Source: Candidatus Manganitrophaceae bacterium
GTDB lineage: Bacteria > Nitrospirota > Nitrospiria > SBBL01 > Manganitrophaceae
Direction of reading: 5' to 3'
Assembly: GCA_016200325.1 (NCBI GenBank)
Contig: JACQEZ010000015.1
Coordinates: 1 to 64,000 of the forward strand
DNA length: 64,000 bases
Positions 44,869 through 55,561 of the stretch are shown one piece after another. The notes under the pieces were generated by a model that searched no databases, was not told the DNA's origin, and saw nothing but the letters and a program-made list of their open reading frames with translations. The translations under genes and the position numbers were made by a program. Position 1 is the first letter of the stretch. Every line of letters begins with the position of its first letter.

Positions 44869-47581
44869 CAACAAACCCTACCCGGCCGATCCGACCCAAA
44901 ATGTCCTTCAAAATGTCCTCTGGTCCGGGTTGAATTTGGAATACTTCTGCTGGCATCCCGCGCTGGGGTCGGTCGGCGCCTGCCGCCAGTGCGCGGTGAA
45001 AGCGTTTAAAGACGAGAACGACACGCGCGGCAAAATCGTCATGGCCTGCATGACCCCGGCCGCCGACGGCACGCGAATCTCCGTTGAGCACCCGGAGGCG
45101 AAGGCCTTCCGCGCCGCGATCATCGAAGGGATGATGCTCAATCATCCACACGACTGCCCCGTCTGTGACGAAGGGGGCGAGTGCCATTTGCAAGATATGA
45201 CGCTGATGAGCGGCCATGTCGCCCGCCGCTACCGCTTCCGAAAGCGGACCTACCGCAATCAGGACCTCGGCCCGTTCCTCAAGCATGAGATGAACCGCTG
45301 TATTCAGTGTTATCGCTGTGTCCGCTTCTACCGGAATTATGCCGGGGGCCGCGACCTGCACGCCTTTCATCTCCGGAACACCGTCTACTTCGGCCGGGAG
45401 CGCGATGGGGTGTTGGAGAATGAATTCTCCGGCAACCTCGATGAGGTCTGCCCGACCGGCGTCTTCAAAGATGCCACTTATGGCCGTCACTATGTCCGCA
45501 AATGGGATCTGCAGACCGCCCCCTCCGTCTGCGTCCACTGCGGGCTGGGCTGCAACATCTCCCCCGGTGAGCGCTACGGCACGCTGCGGCGGAACATCAA
45601 TCGCTACAACACGGAGGTCAACGGCTACTTTCTCTGCGACCGGGGGCGCTTCGGCTACGAATTCGTCAATAGCCCCGAGCGGATCCGGGAGCCGCTCTTG
45701 AGCCGCGAGGGAAAAGCGGTACCGATTTCAAAGCAAGCGGCGGTCGCGCACCTCGGTGGGTTGCTCCGAAAGGGGCGGGTGATCGGAATCGGATCGCCGC
45801 GCGCCTCGCTGGAGGCGAATTTCGCGCTCCGAACCGCCGTCGGTCCCGATCACTTTTTTCTGGGGATCGCCGACGCGGAGCATCGGCTCCTCTCGCGGAT
45901 CCTCGACCTTCTTCGGCACGGCCCGGCCCGCACCCCGTCGCTCGCCGAAATCGAACGCGCCGATGCGGTCTTCATCGTCGGAGAAGATGTGACACAGGTC
46001 GCCCCACGGATGGCATTGAGCCTCCGGCAGTCGGTCCGACAGTATGCCCTGGCCGCCGCCGAGAAAATGAAAATCCCAAGCTGGAACGATATCGCGGTCC
46101 GAGACGCAACCAGGGATCTGAAGGGCCCCCTCTTTATCGCCGCTTCGACCGCCACCCGTTTGGACGAGATTGCGACCGAAACCTATCGGGCCGCCCCCGA
46201 AGCGCTGGCGCGGCTGGCGCTTGCGGTGGCGCATGCGATCGATCCGGACGCCCCCGCCGTTCCCGACCTTCCATCCGCGGTCGGCGCCTTGGCGGACCGG
46301 ATCGCCCGATCGCTGCAGACCGCGGAACGTCCTCTGATCGTCAGCGGGGTAAGCGCGAACAGCGACGCGGTGATCGGCGCCGCAGCGAATGTCGCCTGGG
46401 CCCTCTGCGCCGCGGGAAAGCAGGCCGGACTCGCCTTCACCGTTCCGGAAGGAAACAGCCTCGGTCTGACGATGATGGGGGGCCGCCCGCTGAGCGACGC
46501 CTTCCGCGCCGTCCGCGACGGAACGGCGGAGACCGCGCTGGTCTTGGAGAACGACCTTACGCGCCGTGCGGAGGAGGCGTCGGTCGAGCCTTTTCTCAAC
46601 ACCGTCCCGCATCTGGTGACCCTCGACGCGCTCCACCACGCGACCGCGTCCCGGTCGGAGCTGGTTCTTCCATCCGGCACCTTTGCCGAGGCGACCGGAA
46701 CCCTCGTCAGCAGCGAGGGACGCGCGCAGCGGTTCACTCAAGTTTTTATCCCTTCCGGAGAGATCCGAGAGAGTTGGCGATGGCTGCGCGACGGGATGCT
46801 TGAGGCGGGCCGAAAAGAGATCGAGCGCTGGCGGGGGCTTGACGATTTGATCGCGGCGATGGCGCAGGCGATCCCGGCGTTGGCGCCGGCCGGCGATGCC
46901 GCGCCGTCGGCGGCGTTTCGAATCGTCGACCAAAAAATTCCGCGCGAATCGTTTCGTTTCAGCGGGCGGACGGCGATCTGGGCGAATATCAATGTCCATG
47001 AGCCGAAGCCTCCCGACGATCCCGACTCCCCCTATGCCTTCTCGATGGAAGGGTATTCGGGAGAGACGCCGGCCGGTCTCCGCCCGATCCCTTGGGCGCC
47101 GGGGTGGAACTCGAATCAGCAGGCGAACATCAAGCTCCAAGGAGAGGCGGACGACGCCTTGCCGAAAGAGCGCTCCGGCGTCCGTCTGATCGAGCCGGTA
47201 GGGGGGAAAGCGCCGGCTTACTTTCAGGAGATCCCGGCCTCCTTTATCTCCCGCGCCAACGAGTGGCTCCTGATCCCCCGCCATCACATTTTCGGCTCGG
47301 AGGAGCTGAGCCGCCGCGCGCCGGCGATCATGAAATTGGCGCCGGCCCCTTACATCGCGTTACACCCGGACGATGCAAAGCGTCTTCGGGTCGAACCGGA
47401 GGACGAGGTCGAGGTCGAATGGGGCGGAGCGGCGCAGACCCTGCTGGTCCGGATCGATCCGGCGCTGCCGAAAGGATTGGCAGCCGTCCCGGCCGGGTTT
47501 CCTCCCTGGATGGGGGCGACCCTTCCCGCTTGGAGCCGGATCCGCCCCGCCGCCGGAGGGATGCTGAGGATGGCGTCATGA
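44849..47581 (+). CDS. nuoG: NADH-quinone oxidoreductase subunit G
   Basis: A 910-residue subunit, close in size to E. coli NuoG. The N-terminal [2Fe-2S] ligands are in [15 protein letters not shown]. The [18 protein letters not shown] motif binds N5, [10 protein letters not shown] plus CPTG binds N4, and CVHCGLGCN binds the N7-type cluster. The long C-terminal part is a degenerate molybdopterin-oxidoreductase fold (about residues 250-900). Electrons pass through it from NuoF toward NuoI and NuoB. The stop overlaps the nuoH start by 4 bases (ATGA). Confidence 0.95.
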   Translation: MATLYVDNKPYPADPTQNVLQNVLWSGLNLEYFCWHPALGSVGACRQCAVKAFKDENDTRGKIVMACMTPAADGTRISVEHPEAKAFRAAIIEGMMLNHPHDCPVCDEGGECHLQDMTLMSGHVARRYRFRKRTYRNQDLGPFLKHEMNRCIQCYRCVRFYRNYAGGRDLHAFHLRNTVYFGRERDGVLENEFSGNLDEVCPTGVFKDATYGRHYVRKWDLQTAPSVCVHCGLGCNISPGERYGTLRRNINRYNTEVNGYFLCDRGRFGYEFVNSPERIREPLLSREGKAVPISKQAAVAHLGGLLRKGRVIGIGSPRASLEANFALRTAVGPDHFFLGIADAEHRLLSRILDLLRHGPARTPSLAEIERADAVFIVGEDVTQVAPRMALSLRQSVRQYALAAAEKMKIPSWNDIAVRDATRDLKGPLFIAASTATRLDEIATETYRAAPEALARLALAVAHAIDPDAPAVPDLPSAVGALADRIARSLQTAERPLIVSGVSANSDAVIGAAANVAWALCAAGKQAGLAFTVPEGNSLGLTMMGGRPLSDAFRAVRDGTAETALVLENDLTRRAEEASVEPFLNTVPHLVTLDALHHATASRSELVLPSGTFAEATGTLVSSEGRAQRFTQVFIPSGEIRESWRWLRDGMLEAGRKEIERWRGLDDLIAAMAQAIPALAPAGDAAPSAAFRIVDQKIPRESFRFSGRTAIWANINVHEPKPPDDPDSPYAFSMEGYSGETPAGLRPIPWAPGWNSNQQANIKLQGEADDALPKERSGVRLIEPVGGKAPAYFQEIPASFISRANEWLLIPRHHIFGSEELSRRAPAIMKLAPAPYIALHPDDAKRLRVEPEDEVEVEWGGAAQTLLVRIDPALPKGLAAVPAGFPPWMGATLPAWSRIRPAAGGMLRMAS

Positions 47582-48531
47582 TATTGAGGACACTGCTCTT
47601 TAGTATTGCGCTCCTTTTCGTCACCCTCAGCCTCGCCGGATGGCTTACCTGGGTGGAGCGGCGTCTCTTGGCGGTCTGGCAAGACCGGTTGGGGCCGAAC
47701 CGCGTCGGCCCTTTCGGATCGCTGCAGGCGCTCGCCGACGCCATCAAGCTCTTTACGAAGGAAGATTGGATTCCGCCGTTCGCCGACAAACCGGTCTTCG
47801 TGATCGCCCCGGCGATCATCATGGCGGCGGTGCTGATGTCGTTTGTCATTCTGCCGTTTGCGCCCGGCGTCGTGCTCGCCAATCTGAACATCGGCATTCT
47901 CTTTTTTCTGGCGATGTCTTCGCTCACCGTCTACAGCATCGTCCTCGGCGGCTGGTCGTCGAACAACAAATATGCGCTGCTCGGCGGACTGCGGGCCGCG
48001 GCCCAGATGATAACCTATGAGGTCTTCCTCGGCCTGTCGCTGATGGGGCCGGTGCTCCTGGCCGGCTCGTTTCGCCTTGCCGACATTGTCGAGGCGCAGC
48101 GGGGAGTCTGGTTTGTCATTCCGCAATTTCTCGGATTTATTCTCTTTACGATCGCCGGGGTCGCCGAAACGCGCCGGCTCCCGTTCGATCTGCCGGAGGC
48201 CGAAACGGAGCTGGTCGGCGGTTTTCACACCGAATATTCGGGGATGAAGTTCGGGATGTTTTTTATCGGAGAATATCTCGGGATGATCCTCCTCTCCGCG
48301 ATGATGACGACCCTCTTCTTCGGCGGATGGCTCGGGCCGTTCCTGCCGCCGGTGGTCTGGTTTCTGCTGAAGAGTGCTTTCTTTCTGATCCTTTTTATTT
48401 TAATGCGGGCCTCCTTGCCACGGCCCCGGATCGATCAGTTGATGGCGTTGGGATGGAAGGTGCTCCTGCCGCTCGCGCTGTTGAACCTGCTCATCACCGG
48501 GGCGGCGGTGCTGGCGAGAGGAGGGAGATAA
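47578..48531 (+). CDS. nuoH: NADH-quinone oxidoreductase subunit H
   Basis: A 317-residue membrane subunit that contacts the quinone pocket. It contains [21 protein letters not shown] and the [22 protein letters not shown] loop. The frame stays open well upstream (to 47092), but ATG 47578 overlaps the nuoG stop and gives the family length. A 60-base gap with short repeats precedes nuoI. Confidence 0.95.
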   Translation: MILRTLLFSIALLFVTLSLAGWLTWVERRLLAVWQDRLGPNRVGPFGSLQALADAIKLFTKEDWIPPFADKPVFVIAPAIIMAAVLMSFVILPFAPGVVLANLNIGILFFLAMSSLTVYSIVLGGWSSNNKYALLGGLRAAAQMITYEVFLGLSLMGPVLLAGSFRLADIVEAQRGVWFVIPQFLGFILFTIAGVAETRRLPFDLPEAETELVGGFHTEYSGMKFGMFFIGEYLGMILLSAMMTTLFFGGWLGPFLPPVVWFLLKSAFFLILFILMRASLPRPRIDQLMALGWKVLLPLALLNLLITGAAVLARGGR

Positions 48532-48591
48532 ACCATTTCGGAATGCGGATTCCTCCCTTATTCCGAAATCCGCAATAAAAGGGGTTCTACC

Positions 48592-49107
48592 ATGTGGAGT
48601 ATCTTACGCACCCTGTGGGATGTCTTTCTCCATCTCTTCCGGCGTCCGGTGACCATTCCGTATCCGGAGGAGAAGGCGGTGCTTCCCCCCCGTTATCGGG
48701 GGCGGATTATCCTCTCGCGCGATCCGGACGGCGGGGAGCGCTGCGTCGCCTGTTATCTCTGTGCGGTCGCCTGTCCGGTCGATTGTATCGCGCTGCAGGC
48801 GACGCAGGACGAAACCGGCCGGCGCTATCCGGAGTTCTTCCGGATCAACTTCTCCCGCTGCATCTTCTGCGGCTACTGCGAGGAGGCCTGCCCGACCTAT
48901 GCGATTCAGCTGATCCCGGAATTCGAGATGAGCGAATACAACCGGCAAGAGATGGTTTATGAAAAAGAAGATCTCCTGATCGCCGGCGAGGGGAAGTATC
49001 ACGGCTATAACTACTGGAAGGTCGCCGGCGCGGCGATCGGCGGGAAAGACAAAGGAGAGGCCGAGCGGGAATCGCCACCGGTCGATCTGCACAGCCTGAT
49101 GCCCTAG
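48592..49107 (+). CDS. nuoI: NADH-quinone oxidoreductase subunit I
   Basis: A 171-residue ferredoxin-like subunit with two [4Fe-4S] clusters (N6a and N6b), from [15 protein letters not shown] and [12 protein letters not shown]. It links NuoG to NuoB. Both neighbouring gaps (60 and 84 bases) carry the same short words, including the 11-mer CGGAATGCGGA, described in the findings. Confidence 0.95.
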   Translation: MWSILRTLWDVFLHLFRRPVTIPYPEEKAVLPPRYRGRIILSRDPDGGERCVACYLCAVACPVDCIALQATQDETGRRYPEFFRINFSRCIFCGYCEEACPTYAIQLIPEFEMSEYNRQEMVYEKEDLLIAGEGKYHGYNYWKVAGAAIGGKDKGEAERESPPVDLHSLMP

Positions 49108-49191
49108 TAGGAGATCTTCCGGAATGCGGAATGAAATCGGATCGGTTCTCTCCCTTTACTTTCAATCCGCAATCCGAAATTTGGAGTCACA

Positions 49192-49782
49192 ATGCTGATC
49201 TCATTTTATATTACCGGTGCCGTTGCGGTTGCCGCCACCCTCTTGATGGTGATGAGCCCCAATGCGGTCCATGCGCTGCTCTATCTAATCGTTTCTCTCT
49301 TGGCCGTGGCGCTGCTCTTCTCCTTTCTCGGCGCGCCGTTCGTCGCCGCCTTGGAGGTCATCGTCTATGCCGGTGCGATCATGGTCCTTTTTATTTTCGT
49401 CGTGATGATGCTCAATCTCGGACAGCGGGCGACCGAGCAGGAACGCCGTTGGCTTCGGCCGGCGGTCTGGATCGGCCCGTCGATTCTGGCGGCGGTCCTT
49501 ATCGCCGAGGTCGTCTACCTCTTGACCCAGGCGGGCCTTCCGAGCCCGGCGGTCGAACAGGTCGATCCCAAGGCGGTCAGCCGGGCTCTCTTCGGACCCT
49601 ATCTGATCGGCGTCGAGCTGGCGTCGATTCTGCTGATGGGCGCGTTGGTCGGGGCCTATCATCTCGGCTGGCATAAACCGAAATTGGAGATGGCGGATGA
49701 TGTTCATTCCCGTGCAGCACGGACTGCTTCTGGCGGCGCTCCTCTTCACCGTGGGGCTGATCGGCCTGTTGGTTCGGCGTAA
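49192..49782 (+). CDS. nuoJ: NADH-quinone oxidoreductase subunit J
   Basis: A 196-residue, five-helix membrane subunit with the conserved third-helix region [20 protein letters not shown]. The core ends near [11 protein letters not shown]; about 30 more residues follow, with no clear family match, and they are encoded in the stretch that overlaps the start of nuoK by 86 bases. Confidence 0.92.
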   Translation: MLISFYITGAVAVAATLLMVMSPNAVHALLYLIVSLLAVALLFSFLGAPFVAALEVIVYAGAIMVLFIFVVMMLNLGQRATEQERRWLRPAVWIGPSILAAVLIAEVVYLLTQAGLPSPAVEQVDPKAVSRALFGPYLIGVELASILLMGALVGAYHLGWHKPKLEMADDVHSRAARTASGGAPLHRGADRPVGSA

Positions 49783-50005
49783 CATTATTTTCATCTTGAT
49801 GTCGGTCGAAGTGATGCTCAACGCCGCCGGGCTTGCGTTTGTCGTCGCCGGCGCACGGTGGGCGCAGGCCGACGGACAGGTGATGTTCTTTTTTATCTTG
49901 GCGATGGCCGCCGCCGAGGTGGCGGTCGGATTGGCGCTGGTCCTCCGGATGCACCGCCAATATGAATCGCTCGATGCCGATGCCTTGAGCGAAATGAGGG
50001 GATAA
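49697..50005 (+). CDS. nuoK: NADH-quinone oxidoreductase subunit K
   Basis: A 102-residue, three-helix antiporter-like subunit of MnhC type. The key Glu residues lie in [17 protein letters not shown] and [19 protein letters not shown] 49697 gives the family length even though it overlaps nuoJ by 86 bases. It ends 2 bases from nuoL. Confidence 0.93.
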   Translation: MMFIPVQHGLLLAALLFTVGLIGLLVRRNIIFILMSVEVMLNAAGLAFVVAGARWAQADGQVMFFFILAMAAAEVAVGLALVLRMHRQYESLDADALSEMRG

Positions 50006-50006
50006 G

Positions 50007-51881
50007 ATGCGGACAGCACTCTGGCTCATCCCGACCTTCCCACTCCTCAGCGCGGTTCTCTTGGCGATCTTCGGCCCCCGTTTCTCTCGAAGAACGACTG
50101 CGCTCCTCGGCGTCGGGTCCATCGCCCTCGCCGCGTTGATCTCGCTCGGGATCGCCGCCGACTTCCTTCTCTCCCCTCCGCCAGAGGGCCGATACAGCCA
50201 ATCGCTCGGGTCGTGGATCAGGGTCGACGACCTTCGGGTGCCGATCGGATTCGTCCTCGATCCCCTCTCATTGACGATGATTCTAATCGTCACATGCGTC
50301 GGCTTTCTGATCCACCTCTACGCCGCCGACTCTATGCGCGGAGAGGAAGGATACAGCCGCTTCTTCGCCTACATGAACCTCTTCGTCGCCGCGATGGGGG
50401 TCCTGGTCCTCGCCGATAATTTCCTTCTCCTCTATCTCGGCTGGGAGGGGGTCGGGTTGTGCAGCTATCTGCTGATCGGATTCAGGTATACAAACTCGGA
50501 AAACGGACGCGCGGCACGGAAGGCATTCATCGTCACCCGGGTCGGCGACACCGCGCTGGCGATCGGCCTCTTTTTCCTCTTCACGCAATTGGGAACACTC
50601 GACATCGCCGCGGCGATGCAACACGCCGTGGCCGAATGGCCGATCGGAAGCCCGCTGGCGATCACCGCGGCGGCGTTGATCTTGGTCGGAGCGATCGGAA
50701 AATCGGCCCAGCTTCCGCTCCAGGTCTGGCTTCCCGATGCGATGGCCGGACCGACGCCGACCAGCGCCCTCATCCATGCGGCGACGATGGTGACCGCCGG
50801 GGTTTATCTGATTGCCCGGACCGCCTCTTTCTTTATTCTCGCACCACCGGTGCAAACGGTGGTTGCGGTGATCGGCGCGGCGACGCTGTTGATCGCCGGA
50901 TTCAGCGCGCTGGTGCAGACCGATCTCAAACGGGTCTTGGCCTATTCGACCATCAGTCAGATCGGCTACATGTTCCTCGCCCTCGGCGTCGGCGCTTGGT
51001 CGGCGGCGATTTTTCACCTGATGACCCACGCCTTTTTCAAGGCGCTTCTCTTTCTCTCCGCGGGGGTGGTTATTCACGCGATGGAGGGAGAGCAGAACCT
51101 CTTCAGGATGGGAGGATTGCGCCGAATCGTCCCGCTCGCCTTTTGGGGATTTCTGATCGGCGGGGCGTCGATGGCCGGCCTTCCCTTGATCACCGCCGGG
51201 TTCTACAGCAAAGGGGAGATTCTCTGGGGAACCTGGATCGGCGGGGGCCCCGTTCTCTGGGCGGCGGGGGTGATCGGGGTCGTCCTCACAACGCTCTACA
51301 CGTTTCGCCTCTTCTTCCTCGTCTTCTTCGGACGAACCGAAGCGGAAGCGGCGCCGCGACCGGGCTTCCTGATCCGGATCCCGCTCGTCGTCCTCTCCCT
51401 GTTGTCGATCTTCGGCGGATTCATCAATCTCCCCAGCCGCCCGCGCCTCAGCCGCTTTCTGCACGCGGCGCTTCCTCCGGACCGGGAAGGGGCGCCGGGG
51501 CGGTTGACCCCGTTCGGCTCGGAAGTGATCGTTGCGGCGGCGTTTATGGTCGGCCTTCTCCTGGCCTATGAACTCTACCTCCGCCGCCGCGCGGCTGTCC
51601 GGGGGCTGATGAGGTTGCCAATGGCGGCCGGGATGTACACCCTCTGGTATACCGGATGGGGGTGGGATCTCTTTTATGATCGGAGGGTGGTCCGGCCGGT
51701 GAAAGCCCTGGCCCGGGCGGCCCGATCCGATTGGATCGATCTGATTTATATCGGCCTTGCCCGGCTGACGACACTCTCTTACGACGCGCTGCGGCGGACC
51801 GAGACCGGACGAATCCGATGGTATGTCGGCGGGATCGCCGCCGGAACGGTCCTCTTTATTGGGCTGGTGCTGTTCATATGA
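50007..51881 (+). CDS. nuoL: NADH-quinone oxidoreductase subunit L
   Basis: A 624-residue antiporter-like membrane subunit with the long lateral helix at the C-terminus. It has LFVAAMGVLVLADNFLLLYLGWEGVGLC with the Glu channel residue and PTPTSALIHAATMVTAGVYL. It drives proton pumping at the distal end of the membrane arm. The stop overlaps the nuoM start (ATGA). Confidence 0.95.
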   Translation: MRTALWLIPTFPLLSAVLLAIFGPRFSRRTTALLGVGSIALAALISLGIAADFLLSPPPEGRYSQSLGSWIRVDDLRVPIGFVLDPLSLTMILIVTCVGFLIHLYAADSMRGEEGYSRFFAYMNLFVAAMGVLVLADNFLLLYLGWEGVGLCSYLLIGFRYTNSENGRAARKAFIVTRVGDTALAIGLFFLFTQLGTLDIAAAMQHAVAEWPIGSPLAITAAALILVGAIGKSAQLPLQVWLPDAMAGPTPTSALIHAATMVTAGVYLIARTASFFILAPPVQTVVAVIGAATLLIAGFSALVQTDLKRVLAYSTISQIGYMFLALGVGAWSAAIFHLMTHAFFKALLFLSAGVVIHAMEGEQNLFRMGGLRRIVPLAFWGFLIGGASMAGLPLITAGFYSKGEILWGTWIGGGPVLWAAGVIGVVLTTLYTFRLFFLVFFGRTEAEAAPRPGFLIRIPLVVLSLLSIFGGFINLPSRPRLSRFLHAALPPDREGAPGRLTPFGSEVIVAAAFMVGLLLAYELYLRRRAAVRGLMRLPMAAGMYTLWYTGWGWDLFYDRRVVRPVKALARAARSDWIDLIYIGLARLTTLSYDALRRTETGRIRWYVGGIAAGTVLFIGLVLFI

Positions 51882-53392
51882 TGCTTCTTACTTTAATCGC
51901 GATTCTTCTGATCTGCGGGCCGCTCGCTGCGGCGGCGGGGCGCTGGAGCCGGGAATGGCCGCGATGGATTGCGCTGGTGGCGACGCTGATTGGATTTCAG
52001 ACGAGCCTCGATCTCTGGATGCGACACGCCGGCGCGAGGGCGATTTTCTCCTCGCCGAGCGCTCCGATTACCTGGATGGAAGAATTCGACCGGAGCTGGA
52101 TTCCCCGATTCGGCATTCACTTCCACCTGGCGGTCGACGGGTTGAGCCTCCTTCTGGTCGTCCTCAGCTTCTTCCTCGGCACCCTCGCCGTCTTGGCCTC
52201 TTGGAATGAGATTCAAGAAAGGGTCGGCTTCTTTCACCTCCATCTCCTCTGGACGCTTGCCGGCGTGGTCGGGGTCTTTTTGGCGGCCGATCTCTTTCTC
52301 TTCTATTTTGCCTGGGAGATGATGCTCATCCCGATGTCGTTTCTCATCTTCCTTTGGGGCCATGAGCGGCGCGTCTATGCCGCCCTCAAGTTCTTTCTCT
52401 TCACCCAGCTCTCCGGGCTGCTGATGCTGGTGGCGATTCTCTCATTGGTCCTCTTCCATGCCCGGCAGACCGGGACGTGGACCTTTCAGTATGCCGATCT
52501 CCTCGGCACGGTCATTCCGCCGGGGATTGAGATCTGGATCATGCTCGGCTTCTTCATCGCCTTCGCGGTGAAGCTTCCGATGGTCCCCTTTCACACCTGG
52601 TTGCCCGATGCCCATACGGAGGCGCCGACCGCCGGGAGTGTGTTGCTCGCCGGCCTCTTGCTGAAGACCGGCGCCTATGGGATGCTCCGGTTTGTCATTC
52701 CGCTTTTTCCGATCTCCGCGCGGCGGGTTGCTCCGATCGTCATGACCCTCGCCGTCGTCGGCATTCTGTATGGTGCGCTGCTTGCCTATTCGCAGACGGA
52801 CCTCAAGCGACTGGTCGCCTACACGAGCGTCAGCCATCTCGGCTTTGTCCTCCTCGGCATCTTCGCCTGGAACGGTTTGGCGCTTCAAGGGGCATTGGTC
52901 GAAATGCTCGCGCATGGAATCAGCACCGGGGCGCTCTTTATTCTGGTCGGTCAACTTCAGGAGCGGATGCAGACCCGGGAGATCGGCCGGATGGGGGGAC
53001 TCTGGGAGACGATCCCCCGCCTGAGCGGGGCCGGGCTCTTCTTTGCGATGGGGGCGCTCGGCCTGCCGGGCCTCGGCCATTTCATCGGCGAGTTCCTGAT
53101 CCTCTTCGGCACCTATCCGGTCAGCCGCTGGAGAGCGGCCCTGGCGACGGTCGGCCTCCTGGCCGCCACCCTCTATGCGCTCAGGCTGGTCGAGCGGACT
53201 TTCCACGGACCGAATCTTCATCGCTGGAGGCTGCCCGATCTTTCCGCTCGGGAGATCGTTGTGCTTGTCCCCTTGATCCTCGCGCTGATTTGGCTCGGCC
53301 TTTATCCGCAGCCGGTCTTCGACACCTTCCGGATCGCGATGATCTCCCTCCAACAGACCGTCGCCGATGCGACGCTGGCGCTGGCGAGGTAA
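51878..53392 (+). CDS. nuoM: NADH-quinone oxidoreductase subunit M
   Basis: A 504-residue antiporter-like membrane subunit: LFYFAWEMMLIPMSFLIFLWG with the channel Glu, PFHTWLPDAHTEAPTAGSVLLAG and the broken-helix Lys region. I chose ATG 51878 for the 4-base overlap with nuoL; the frame extends further upstream to 51731, which would intrude on nuoL, and ATG 51881 follows directly. Confidence 0.94.
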   Translation: MMLLTLIAILLICGPLAAAAGRWSREWPRWIALVATLIGFQTSLDLWMRHAGARAIFSSPSAPITWMEEFDRSWIPRFGIHFHLAVDGLSLLLVVLSFFLGTLAVLASWNEIQERVGFFHLHLLWTLAGVVGVFLAADLFLFYFAWEMMLIPMSFLIFLWGHERRVYAALKFFLFTQLSGLLMLVAILSLVLFHARQTGTWTFQYADLLGTVIPPGIEIWIMLGFFIAFAVKLPMVPFHTWLPDAHTEAPTAGSVLLAGLLLKTGAYGMLRFVIPLFPISARRVAPIVMTLAVVGILYGALLAYSQTDLKRLVAYTSVSHLGFVLLGIFAWNGLALQGALVEMLAHGISTGALFILVGQLQERMQTREIGRMGGLWETIPRLSGAGLFFAMGALGLPGLGHFIGEFLILFGTYPVSRWRAALATVGLLAATLYALRLVERTFHGPNLHRWRLPDLSAREIVVLVPLILALIWLGLYPQPVFDTFRIAMISLQQTVADATLALAR

Positions 53393-53395
53393 TCG

Positions 53396-54829
53396 ATGCA
53401 GACCGCCGATTTTACCGCACTGCTTCCCTTTCTTCTTATCGCCGCCGCGGCCATTGCCGCGATGCTGACGATCGCCGTGACCCGCAGCCACCGCCTGACG
53501 CTGGCCTGGACCTTGATCGGGCTCGCCGCCGCGTTCGTCTCCCTTTTCTTCTCGCTCCGGGTGGCGCCCCGACCAGTAACGCCGCTCCTTCAGATAGACC
53601 GGTACGCCCTTTTCTATATTGGATTAATCATCGCGGCGAGCGCCGCCGTGGCGGCGCTCGCCTACGGCTATCTGGAGAGACAAGCCGATCGACCGGAAGA
53701 GTTTTATCTCCTTCTGTTGATCGCCACGCTGGGGGGGGCGGTGCTGGCGGCGAGCAGCCATTTCGCCTCGCTCTTTCTCGGCCTCGAAACCCTCAGCATC
53801 CCCCTCTTTGCGCTCAATGCCTATCTCCAAAACCGGAAACGGCCGCTCGAGGCGGGGATTAAATATCTGGTCCTGGCGACCGCTTCCAGCGCGTTTCTCC
53901 TCTTCGGAATGGCGCTGATTTATGCCGACCTCGGCACGATGTCGTTCCAGCGGATCGCCTTTTTGTTGAACGAGAACCCGGAGGTCCATCCGACGCTCCT
54001 CGCCGCCGGGACGGCGCTGATTTTGACCGGGGTCGGCTTCAAGCTCTCGCTTGTCCCGTTTCACCTCTGGACCCCGGATGTCTATGAGGGGGCGCCGGCG
54101 CCGGTGACCGCCTTCATCGCAACGGTCTCGAAAGGAGCCGTCTTCGCCCTGCTCCTCCGCTTCAGCGCCGACCTTCCCGCGGCCGGACCGATTGCCGTTG
54201 GGATCAGCCTGATTGCCGCCGCGTCAATGATTGTGGGAAATCTCCTGGCGTTGCTTCAACAGAACGTCAAACGAATGCTCGCCTACTCTTCGATCGCACA
54301 GATCGGCTACCTGCTCGTCGCCTTTTTGGCGTCGGGGAGGATGGCGGTCGAAACGGTCAGCTTTTACCTCGCCGCCTATTTTGTCATGACGCTCGGCGCG
54401 TTCGGCGTGGTGATCCTTCTTTCCGAGGCCGGACGGGACGCCGACGGGCTCGACGACTACCGCGGTCTCTTCTGGCGCCGGCCGCTGCTGGCGGGAATTT
54501 TTACGGCGATGCTTCTCTCTCTGGCGGGGCTGCCGCTGACGGCCGGCTTTGTCGGAAAATTTTACATCGTTGCAGCAGGGACCGCTTCGGCGCGCTGGAT
54601 TCTCGTGTTGATTCTCGCCGTCACCAGCGGGATCAGCCTCTTTTATTATCTACGGCTGGTGATCGTCCTCTATACAAAAATGGAGTTGACCACAGCAAGG
54701 CCGACCCCGCCGCTCTCTCCCCTCGGAAGCGGGGTGATGATTCTATTGGCCGGGTTACTGATCTGGCTGGGGGTCTATCCGACGCCGTTCATCCGGATCG
54801 TTCAAGCGCTGTCGGCGGGACTGGGATAA
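53396..54829 (+). CDS. nuoN: NADH-quinone oxidoreductase subunit N
   Basis: A 477-residue antiporter-like membrane subunit with FLGLETLSIPLFALNAYLQ, VPFHLWTPDVYEGAPAPVTAF and LAYSSIAQIGYLLVA. It is the last gene of the operon, after a 3-base gap, and is convergent with the exported TPR-like gene ending at 54851. Confidence 0.94.
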   Translation: MQTADFTALLPFLLIAAAAIAAMLTIAVTRSHRLTLAWTLIGLAAAFVSLFFSLRVAPRPVTPLLQIDRYALFYIGLIIAASAAVAALAYGYLERQADRPEEFYLLLLIATLGGAVLAASSHFASLFLGLETLSIPLFALNAYLQNRKRPLEAGIKYLVLATASSAFLLFGMALIYADLGTMSFQRIAFLLNENPEVHPTLLAAGTALILTGVGFKLSLVPFHLWTPDVYEGAPAPVTAFIATVSKGAVFALLLRFSADLPAAGPIAVGISLIAAASMIVGNLLALLQQNVKRMLAYSSIAQIGYLLVAFLASGRMAVETVSFYLAAYFVMTLGAFGVVILLSEAGRDADGLDDYRGLFWRRPLLAGIFTAMLLSLAGLPLTAGFVGKFYIVAAGTASARWILVLILAVTSGISLFYYLRLVIVLYTKMELTTARPTPPLSPLGSGVMILLAGLLIWLGVYPTPFIRIVQALSAGLG

Positions 54830-54850
54830 ACTCGAAAATTGAATTGGACA

Positions 54851-55561
54851 TCAGGAGAGCGCCGCGATCCGTTTTCGCGCGGCCGCTGCAAACGGCGTAT
54901 GGAAGTTGGAGGCGTTTGCTTTCGAAAACATCTCCTTCGCTTTTTCTCTCTCTCCCTGCTTTAGATAGTACCGGCCTGCATAATAATAGAGCGAAGAGCG
55001 GTCCCGAAAAAGAAGCTCTTCCTGAGGAACCTTGATCTTCCCCCCATCCATCCACCGGATCACCTGCTCCATGTCGGCGAGGCCGTCATTAAACCTTCCA
55101 AAAAACGCGGGTAATCCGAGGTAGCTGATGGCCCGAATGATATGGACCTGTGGGTCTTCCGGATGGGCCCGGGCCATCTGATCGAGCTGTTCGATCCCCT
55201 GTTGCACCAGCCTTTTACGCTTGAATACCTGAAGAACCCCTCCTTCCCAATCACGGGCTTTCAGCATCATCAGGCTCCCGAGAAATGCCTCCCCTTCGGG
55301 GGTGTCCAACCGGGTGTAGAGCGCTTCCGCCTTCTGCCGCGCGGTGGGATCATGGTTGTAGACCGCCACGAGAAAGTAGGCGTACGCCTGGTCTCTGTCG
55401 GAGAGCGCATCCTGCAGTTTCGCCTTCGCCAGCTCCCCCACCGCATCCGACAACCCCGCCTCGATTTGATCGACCTGATGGTTTGCCAAAGCGGTTCCGC
55501 CCTGGAAAAGGGTGAGCAAAAAGAACCACAAAAGGCCGACCTTCAAAATAAACCTGAACAC
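54851..55561 (-). CDS. Exported TPR-like protein of unknown function
   Basis: A 236-residue protein with a signal peptide (about residues 1-24, ending near TALA) and a helical body with TPR-like repeats. The clearest is near the C-terminus: SSLYYYAGRYYLKQGEREKAKEMFSKA. I chose GTG 55561, which has GGGAG about 7 bases upstream, over TTG 55567. TPR proteins bind other proteins; no specific role could be assigned. It is convergent with nuoN. Confidence 0.6.
   Translation of the reverse strand: MFRFILKVGLLWFFLLTLFQGGTALANHQVDQIEAGLSDAVGELAKAKLQDALSDRDQAYAYFLVAVYNHDPTARQKAEALYTRLDTPEGEAFLGSLMMLKARDWEGGVLQVFKRKRLVQQGIEQLDQMARAHPEDPQVHIIRAISYLGLPAFFGRFNDGLADMEQVIRWMDGGKIKVPQEELLFRDRSSLYYYAGRYYLKQGEREKAKEMFSKANASNFHTPFAAAARKRIAALS

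Noticed and set aside
50283-51464. 393-codon minus-strand frame inside nuoL
   Set aside because: Hydrophilic, charge-rich mirror of hydrophobic codons; nuoL explains the region fully.
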